Shown: positions 43,893 to 49,350 of the stretch, in pieces | Layout: every line of letters starts with the position of its first letter | Numbering within the stretch: position 1 is the first letter of the stretch | Origin: a bacterium | Lineage (GTDB): Bacteria > Bacillota > Clostridia > Oscillospirales > Oscillospiraceae | Direction: 5' to 3' | NCBI GenBank assembly: GCA_004562395.1 | Contig: SFQY01000037.1 | Location: 1-49,350, forward strand | DNA length: 49,350 nt | The notes under the pieces: model-generated | The model's database searches: none | What the model was told of the DNA's origin: nothing | The model's input: only the letters and a program-made list of their open reading frames with translations | Position numbers and translations under genes: made by a program

Positions 43893-44651
43893 ATGGCGCT
43901 TGTATCCGTACATTACCGCTCCGACCAACTGAAAAAGAATGTGGAGATCCAACTGGTGGTACCTGACTGCAATGGCAGCTTTACGAAGCCTCTGTCGGAG
44001 TATCCGGTGGTGTACCTGCTCCATGGACTGTCGGAGGATGCCAGCTCCTGGGTTCGCAAGTCCAATGCGGAGCGATATGGACTGGAGCGGGGGCTGGTTC
44101 TGGTGATGCCTTCGGTGGATCGGAGCATGTACTGCGACGGCGTGCTGGGGCAGAACTATTTCACCTATCTGACCCGGGAGCTGCCGGACTATCTGCATCT
44201 GGTATTTGGCCTGTCCTTGCGGCGGGAGCAGAACTTTATCATGGGCTTCTCCATGGGCGGTTTTGGAGCCGCCAGAGCCGCGCTGACCTACCCGGAGCGC
44301 TATGCCGCCTGGGGGAGCCTGTCAGGACTGGTGGATCTGATGCCCATGCTGTACAGGCTGGACGCTTCCGTGGGGGAGGAGTTTCCCTTCCTGGCCGCCG
44401 AGAAGGATCGGGTGAATACCTCGACGCTGAATCCGGTGAACCTGATTGATGGGCAGCGGCAGCAGGCGCTGCGGGGCTACCTGAGCTGCGGACTGGAGGA
44501 CGATCTTCTGATCTGCACCCAGCGGTTTCAGGCGGCTTCCCAGAAGGCGGGGCTTCCTAACCGGTTTGTCTATGTGCCGGAACGGCGTCATGACTGGACC
44601 TTCTGGGAGGAACAAATCCCCGCGTTCTTTGACTTTATCCTCGGAGGCTGA
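43893..44651 (+). CDS. Tributyrin/acetyl esterase-like hydrolase
   Basis: The 252-residue alpha/beta hydrolase has the LLHGLSEDASSWV oxyanion region and the nucleophile elbow GFSMGGFGAARAAL with Ser120, close to EstA-type tributyrin esterases. No signal peptide is seen. In a glycan operon it probably removes acetyl or other acyl groups from imported sugars before the mannosidase acts. It is the second gene, sharing tight spacing (4 nt before, 2 nt after), so cotranslation is likely. Confidence 0.87.
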   Translation: MALVSVHYRSDQLKKNVEIQLVVPDCNGSFTKPLSEYPVVYLLHGLSEDASSWVRKSNAERYGLERGLVLVMPSVDRSMYCDGVLGQNYFTYLTRELPDYLHLVFGLSLRREQNFIMGFSMGGFGAARAALTYPERYAAWGSLSGLVDLMPMLYRLDASVGEEFPFLAAEKDRVNTSTLNPVNLIDGQRQQALRGYLSCGLEDDLLICTQRFQAASQKAGLPNRFVYVPERRHDWTFWEEQIPAFFDFILGG

Positions 44652-44653
44652 GT

Positions 44654-45904
44654 ATGGAGAAGCTGGTAATGGACCATCTGGTAAAGAAGAGCGAGGAGGG
44701 CAGCTACTATTCGCTGCCCTTCTCCGTCCCTGAGGGGGTGCGCTCCCTCACCGTCCGATACAGCTATCCCACAGGGGAGAGCATCATCGATTTGGGGCTG
44801 GAGGATGGACAGGGGGCGTTTCTGGGCTGGTCGGGGAGCAGCCGCTCCAGCGTCACCGTGGGGGAATTTGACGCAACCCCAGGGTATCTGATGGAGCCGG
44901 TGAGGCCCGGAACCTGGCACATTCTGGTGGGAGCGTACCATGTGCGGGCAGGGGGCGTACCGGTGCGGTACGAGATCTCTTTTGAACCGGAAGCACCTTC
45001 CTGGCTCTTTGGGGATCTGCACCTGCACTCCGATGCATCGGACGGGCAGCATGATATCCAGACCCTGGCGAAGATGGCCAAGGGGAAAGGACTGGATTTC
45101 CTGGCGATCACCAATCATAACAACTATTCGGAGAACCTCTGCCTGCCCCATGTTCCGGGTCTGACGTTGATTCCCGGGGTGGAATGGACCCATTACCGGG
45201 GACACATGAATTTTCTGGGCATTTTGAGGCCCTTTTCCGGCTCCTTTGTGGCCAACGATCTGGCAGGGATGCGTGCCATTACCCGGCAGGCCCGGGAGCG
45301 GGGGGCGTTGGTTTGCGTGAACCATCCCAAGTGCAATCTTTGCCCCTACCTGTGGGAGGACGATGAAAGCTTCCAGCTGGTGGAGGTCTGGAACGGCCCC
45401 ATGCGGAAGGTGAACCGGGATGGGATCGCCTGGTGGACGGAGCTGCTGCGGCAGGGACGACGGATCCCGGCAGTGGGAGGAAGTGATTTTCACCGGGATC
45501 ACAGTCCCGTGCGGCTGGGCAATCCCGTTACGGCGGTATATGCCGATTCTCCCGGCGCGGCGGATATTCTGGATGCCGTAGCCCGGGGGCGCAGCTTCAT
45601 TACCGACAGCGTCCGGGGAGTGCGGCTGGAGATGACCTGCGCGGATCAGACCTTCGGCGCGGTGATCTCCGACGCGGAGGCATCCCACAGCCTGACGGTG
45701 TCGGCACGGCGGATGCCCATGGGTGCGGTGCTTCAGATCGTGGGAAGCGGCGGGATCCTTGCCCGGCTCAGGCCAAAGGGCGGCAGCCTCCGGGAAACCC
45801 TGGAGGTGCGGGATACCGCTTTCGCCTATTTGCTGGCAGGGTATCCCATCCCCGGCGGAGATATCTGGCCGCTGGCGATCTCCAATCCCATTTACTTTGC
45901 GTAA
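44654..45904 (+). CDS. PHP-domain phosphoesterase-like hydrolase (CehA/McbA type)
   Basis: The 416-residue protein has an N-terminal beta-sandwich-like region (about 1-115) and a PHP metal-binding domain with DLHLHSDASDG (Asp121, His123, His125), FLAITNHNN, GVEWTH, NHPKC and GSDFHRDH. PHP proteins of this type are hydrolases that use two or three metals, but few are characterised; a phosphoesterase or amidase activity is possible. Presence in a mannosidase operon suggests action on a modified sugar such as a sugar phosphate ester. The role is unknown. GGAGG precedes the ATG. Confidence 0.82.
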   Translation: MEKLVMDHLVKKSEEGSYYSLPFSVPEGVRSLTVRYSYPTGESIIDLGLEDGQGAFLGWSGSSRSSVTVGEFDATPGYLMEPVRPGTWHILVGAYHVRAGGVPVRYEISFEPEAPSWLFGDLHLHSDASDGQHDIQTLAKMAKGKGLDFLAITNHNNYSENLCLPHVPGLTLIPGVEWTHYRGHMNFLGILRPFSGSFVANDLAGMRAITRQARERGALVCVNHPKCNLCPYLWEDDESFQLVEVWNGPMRKVNRDGIAWWTELLRQGRRIPAVGGSDFHRDHSPVRLGNPVTAVYADSPGAADILDAVARGRSFITDSVRGVRLEMTCADQTFGAVISDAEASHSLTVSARRMPMGAVLQIVGSGGILARLRPKGGSLRETLEVRDTAFAYLLAGYPIPGGDIWPLAISNPIYFA

Positions 45905-45919
45905 CGGCGGGAGGACAAC

Positions 45920-48880
45920 ATGGAACCTGTGGATATTCTGAAAAAAGAGAAGGAGCAGCTGCGGCGGCTGGACGCCCTGCGCTCCAAGGTATACACCTTC
46001 CTTTCCCGGCTGGAGGTTCAGTTCGCCCCTTCGGAAGAGCCGGTACCATGGGAGGAACACGAGAGCCTGACCTACCGTCCTTTGCCTAAGAACCGCCGGT
46101 GGGCGGAGGTATTTGGCTGCGCATGGTTCCGGATTACCGGACAGGTTCCCCCGGAGGCGGCGGGGCGCCACGTGGTTGCCCATATCGACATCGGCGGGGA
46201 GGGACTGGTATACCGGCATCTGGGCGAGAAGCTTCCCATTGGGGCGGTCACCCTGGATACCAGCTATATTGACCGGCTTCAGGCCTGCTGCGCCAAAACG
46301 CTGGTGGAGGTGGGCAATCCCGTCCGGGGCGGCGAGGAGATTGCCTGGGATGTGGATGCCGGCTTCAACGGGTACTACAACCATCCGGCGGGACGGGGGT
46401 ATTTCAAGACGGCGGAGCTTTGGTCTGTAGACGAGCAGTGGCTTTGCTATTACTATGACTACCTGACCGTGGCCTCCGCCTTGAGCGCCCAGGAGGATCC
46501 CGAACGCAGGGCGGAGCTTGCTGCCGCATTGGATGAGAGCTTCGCCGCCCGGGAGATCTCTCCCCAGGCGGGGCGGGCGGCGCTGAAAGGGATACTGGAG
46601 GGGATACCGGACTCCGCTCTGGAGTTTACAGCGGTGGGACATTCCCATCTGGACCTGGCGTGGCTCTGGCCGCTGCGGGAAACCCGGCGCAAGGCCGTCA
46701 GAACGTTTACCCACCAGATTGCCAACATGACCCGATATCCCAATTATGTATACGGCGCCAGCCAACCACAGCAGTTTCAGTTCGTGAAGGAGAGCCATCC
46801 CGCGCTTTACCGGCAGCTTCAGGAATTTGCCCGGAGAGGACAACTGGAATGCCAGGGCGGAATGTGGGTGGAGGCAGACTGCAACCTTCCCTCGGGAGAA
46901 TCGCTGGTTCGCCAGATCCTCTGGGGAAAACAGTTCTTCCGCCGGGAATTCGGGCAGGAGATGGACATTTGCTGGCTGCCGGATGTGTTTGGCTACAACG
47001 GCAATATGCCCCAGATCCTGAAGAAGTCCGGCCTTCCCTATTTCCTGACCATCAAGCTGTCCTGGAACGAACACAACCTGTTCCCCAACCGAACCTTCCT
47101 GTGGGAGGGCATCGACGGCAGCCGGGTGCTGACCCATATGCCTCCCGCGGAGACCTATAACGCGGCGGCAAGCCCGGCCTGCGCCGTGTTTGCCCGGGAT
47201 CACTACCCGGAGCGCAGGGAAACCGGCCGGGCGCTGATGCTCTACGGCATCGGGGACGGCGGAGGCGGGCCCAGCGAGGCCCACATTGAGATGGCGCGGC
47301 GGCAGACCCGGCTGCAGGGAGGACCTGTGGTGCGGTTCGGCAGCGCGAAGGACTTTTTCCATACGCTGGAAGGGTGCGCGGACAACCTTCCGCTGCACCG
47401 GGGTGAGCTGTATCTGGAAAAGCATCAGGGAACCTATACGACCCAGGGGCGGAACAAAAAAATGAACCGCCGGTGTGAATTTGACCTTCAGAATCTGGAG
47501 GCCCTGTGCGCGTGGGCAGGGCTGGAGGGCCGCCCCTATCCTTATGAAACGCTGGAGGAATTGTGGAAGCGGGTACTTTTGCTCCAGTTCCACGACATCC
47601 TCCCCGGAAGCAGCATTCAGCGGGTATACACCGAGTCCCAGGCGGAGTATGCCCGGATCCGGGAAGCGCTGACCCGGGAACGGGATGCGGTGCTTCGCTG
47701 GCTGAAGCCGGAACCGGGAGCGATCAGTGCCTACAATCCCACCTCCTTCCCCAGACAGGTATTTGTCAAGCGGGAAGAAAAATGGCTGACAGGCCGGCTT
47801 CCCTCCCACGGCACAGGACTGCTGGAAGCATGGCATGGAGAACCGAACACACCCCGGGAGGACTGCCTGGACAACGGAATTGTGTGCGTTCGGTTTGCTC
47901 CGGACGGAGAGATCCGCTCCCTGACGGAGCTTGCCACGGGGCAGGAGTATGCCGGGGAATTCCTGAACCGGCTGACCATCTACGAGGATCCCGTTTTGCC
48001 CTATAACGCGTGGGATATTGACTGGGAATACTACAAAAGACCGTTCACGGTGCTGACCGCCTGCGAAAGGGCGGCTTTCTCCGACGGCCCGGTGCAGGTT
48101 CACAGAGCCGTCTACCGCCACGGCGATACGGAAATCATCCAGGATGTGATGCTGTATCCCGATTCTCCCGTGGTATTGTTCAAAACCCGATGCCGCTGGC
48201 AGGAGAAGCTGCGGATGCTGCGGGCAGAGTTCGCTCCGGCGGTGTGGTCGGATCAGGTAACCTGCGATATTCAGTTCGGTGCCCTTCGGCGCTCCACCCG
48301 GGAGGATACGCTGCTGGAAAAAGCGCAGTTTGAGATCTGCGCTCATAAATATGTGGACGTGTCCGACGGTGTTCGGGGGCTGTCGCTGCTCAACGACTGC
48401 AAATATGGCCACCGGGTGAAAAACGGACGGATTTCCCTGAATTTGCTCCGATCCCCGATTTTCCCGGATCCGGAGGCGGACAGGGGAGAGCATAGCTTCA
48501 CCTACGCGCTGCTGCCCCATCAGGGCGATTGCGGATCGGAAACCGTAGCCCAGAGCTATCTGCTGAACCAGCCGCCGCTGGTGGTGGAGGGCGCGCTTCG
48601 CCCCTGGAGCATGGCATGGACGACCCGGGAAAATGTGGTCATTGATACCATCAAGGGCGCGCAGGACGGCCAGGGCATCGTGCTGCGGCTCTATGAGGCG
48701 GTGGGAAAGACCGCGGTCACGGCGCTGCACCTGGGCTTGCCCTGCTGCCTGGTGGAGTGCGACCTGATGGAAAATCCCATCGGAAGCGTGGATGGGGAGA
48801 AGCTCACGTTCTCGCCCTTCGAGATCAAGACCCTGAAAGCAATTCCCCGGCCCAGGGGAGAAGGCCAGACTCAAAAATAG
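45920..48880 (+). CDS. GH38 alpha-mannosidase
   Basis: The 986-residue cytoplasmic enzyme has an N-terminal extension of about 230 residues, the GH38 metal motif HSHLDLAWLW (His241, His243, Asp245) and the catalytic nucleophile in WLPDVFGYNGN (Asp355). It continues with a KMNRRCEFDLQNLE-type helical middle part and a long C-terminal beta region. GH38 enzymes release alpha-mannose from N-glycans or mannans with a retaining mechanism and Zn2+. No signal peptide, so it would act on an imported mannoside. CGGGAGG lies 8 nt before the ATG. Confidence 0.93.
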   Translation: MEPVDILKKEKEQLRRLDALRSKVYTFLSRLEVQFAPSEEPVPWEEHESLTYRPLPKNRRWAEVFGCAWFRITGQVPPEAAGRHVVAHIDIGGEGLVYRHLGEKLPIGAVTLDTSYIDRLQACCAKTLVEVGNPVRGGEEIAWDVDAGFNGYYNHPAGRGYFKTAELWSVDEQWLCYYYDYLTVASALSAQEDPERRAELAAALDESFAAREISPQAGRAALKGILEGIPDSALEFTAVGHSHLDLAWLWPLRETRRKAVRTFTHQIANMTRYPNYVYGASQPQQFQFVKESHPALYRQLQEFARRGQLECQGGMWVEADCNLPSGESLVRQILWGKQFFRREFGQEMDICWLPDVFGYNGNMPQILKKSGLPYFLTIKLSWNEHNLFPNRTFLWEGIDGSRVLTHMPPAETYNAAASPACAVFARDHYPERRETGRALMLYGIGDGGGGPSEAHIEMARRQTRLQGGPVVRFGSAKDFFHTLEGCADNLPLHRGELYLEKHQGTYTTQGRNKKMNRRCEFDLQNLEALCAWAGLEGRPYPYETLEELWKRVLLLQFHDILPGSSIQRVYTESQAEYARIREALTRERDAVLRWLKPEPGAISAYNPTSFPRQVFVKREEKWLTGRLPSHGTGLLEAWHGEPNTPREDCLDNGIVCVRFAPDGEIRSLTELATGQEYAGEFLNRLTIYEDPVLPYNAWDIDWEYYKRPFTVLTACERAAFSDGPVQVHRAVYRHGDTEIIQDVMLYPDSPVVLFKTRCRWQEKLRMLRAEFAPAVWSDQVTCDIQFGALRRSTREDTLLEKAQFEICAHKYVDVSDGVRGLSLLNDCKYGHRVKNGRISLNLLRSPIFPDPEADRGEHSFTYALLPHQGDCGSETVAQSYLLNQPPLVVEGALRPWSMAWTTRENVVIDTIKGAQDGQGIVLRLYEAVGKTAVTALHLGLPCCLVECDLMENPIGSVDGEKLTFSPFEIKTLKAIPRPRGEGQTQK

Positions 48881-48898
48881 AGCATAGCAGCAGCGCGC

Positions 48899-48929
48899 CC
48901 AGCCTTTCCTCGCGGCAGCAAAGGCTTGG
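48899..48929. terminator. Hairpin after the mannosidase gene
   Basis: CCAGCCTTT pairs with AAAGGCTTGG over a GC-rich loop, 19 nt past the stop. There is no T-run, so termination is uncertain. From 48930 to 49060 I see only G+C-rich sequence with a GGCACCGGTGCC palindrome (49041-49052) and no gene. Confidence 0.5.
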
Positions 48930-49062
48930 GTACGCCGCGCTTTATGCCCCGGGAGGCAGACAGAATGCCTGTGGCTTCGTTGGAGAGCGGAGAAGGCCCT
49001 CTGGGCTTTGCCCGGGCCGCCCTTTCGAGTCCCACCGGCGGCACCGGTGCCGAACCAAAAAA

Positions 49063-49092
49063 ACTACCCGAAAAAAAGTGTTTTCGGGTAGT
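49063..49092. other. 12-bp stem-loop before the secreted-protein gene
   Basis: ACTACCCGAAAA pairs with TTTTCGGGTAGT, with A-runs before and after. On the minus strand it would resemble a terminator. Downstream TATAGT (near 49123) may be a promoter -10 box for the next gene. Confidence 0.45.
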
Positions 49093-49190
49093 GCAAAAAT
49101 GCGGAAACTATGTTATAGTGGTATGGACAGTATTTTGGGAGGGCTGTGCCCGGTCCCGAACCCCGAGAGGGAACAAAGGAGGAAAACCAT

Positions 49191-49350
49191 ATGAAAAAAA
49201 GAATTCTGGCTCTGGCGCTGTGCCTTGTGATGATGGTGAGCCTGCTGCCGTTGACGGCCTACGGCGAAAATCCGAATTTTGGTGTGTATATTACCGGCAG
49301 TGGATTTGAAATGAGTGATGGAAGCAACTATGTATTGAAAGACAGCCAGT
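49191..49350 (+). CDS. Secreted protein, N-terminal part (runs off window)
   Basis: The ATG at 49191 follows AAAGGAGG. The frame starts with a Sec signal, MKKRILALALCLVMMVSLLP, with a likely cleavage site after TAYG. The mature part begins ENPNFGVYITGSGFEMSDGS, about 50 residues before the window ends. No domain can be assigned. It is presumably a cell-surface or extracellular protein. Confidence 0.7.
   Translation, partial: MKKRILALALCLVMMVSLLPLTAYGENPNFGVYITGSGFEMSDGSNYVLKDSQ

Noticed and set aside
44588..48874. A 1428-residue open frame antisense to the PHP and GH38 genes
   Set aside because: It mirrors high-GC third codon positions of real genes on the other strand and has no ribosome site or recognisable domain. 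The plus-strand genes have clear catalytic motifs.
49021..49060. TTCGAGTCCC followed by a CCGGCGGC-like end, resembling a tRNA 3' half
   Set aside because: A 5' half with a D-arm and anticodon stem cannot be folded from the preceding bases, so it is not called a tRNA.

Overview
The window looks like a chromosomal segment from a fairly GC-rich gut-type Clostridia, most likely Oscillospirales. That is inferred from the codon choice, the Gram-positive lipoprotein signals, the strong AGGAGG-type ribosome sites and the GNAT, MATE, YesL and FtsX gene content. I see no rRNA, tRNA, CRISPR array or intact insertion sequence. A small family of MITE-like palindromic repeats with AAATGATCGTTTAGCG ends is scattered through the intergenic gaps.

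Layout. (1) 0.4-4.2 kb: a MATE efflux pump, two GNAT acetyltransferases and a YesL/DUF624 membrane protein. (2) 4.6-15.7 kb: a sugar ABC importer (binding lipoprotein and two permeases, no ATPase), then GNAT, PIG-L deacetylase-like protein, MurQ, AnmK (opposite strand), NamZ, NagZ and a BadF-type amino-sugar kinase. Together these form a nearly complete peptidoglycan amino-sugar salvage route. NamZ and NagZ have no visible signal peptide, so the disaccharide is probably imported first and cut inside. (3) 15.7-19.2 kb: a second MATE pump preceded by a 23-residue leader ORF that overlaps its start codon, an esterase, and a GH18 glycosidase. (4) 19.6-27.5 kb: a GH94 chitobiose phosphorylase, a phosphohexomutase and a second sugar ABC importer (LplB/YtcP-type permeases, lipoprotein). 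This is a phosphorolytic GlcNAc-oligosaccharide pathway that would meet the MurQ pathway at GlcNAc-6-phosphate. (5) 27.7-30.1 kb: an MBL-fold hydrolase, a glyoxalase-like protein and a LysR regulator.

(6) 30.2-35.6 kb holds the most unusual locus. Three tandem genes, each encoding a 20-residue amphipathic peptide, repeat with an exact 102-nt period. They lie divergently next to an OmpR-type response regulator, a short intramembrane-sensing histidine kinase, an ABC ATPase and a 778-residue FtsX permease. The peptides are too short for routine gene calling. They look like a small secreted or immunity-related peptide family with its own sensing and transport module. (7) 35.9-40.9 kb: an AgrCA-like (GHKL/LytTR) two-component system divergent from a BceAB-like ABC transporter.

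(8) 41.5-48.9 kb: an AraC regulator divergent from a four-gene glycan operon (GPH symporter, esterase, PHP-domain hydrolase, GH38 alpha-mannosidase). (9) The window ends inside a secreted protein gene starting at 49191.

All assignments come from reading the sequence and from recalled family motifs; no database search was run.
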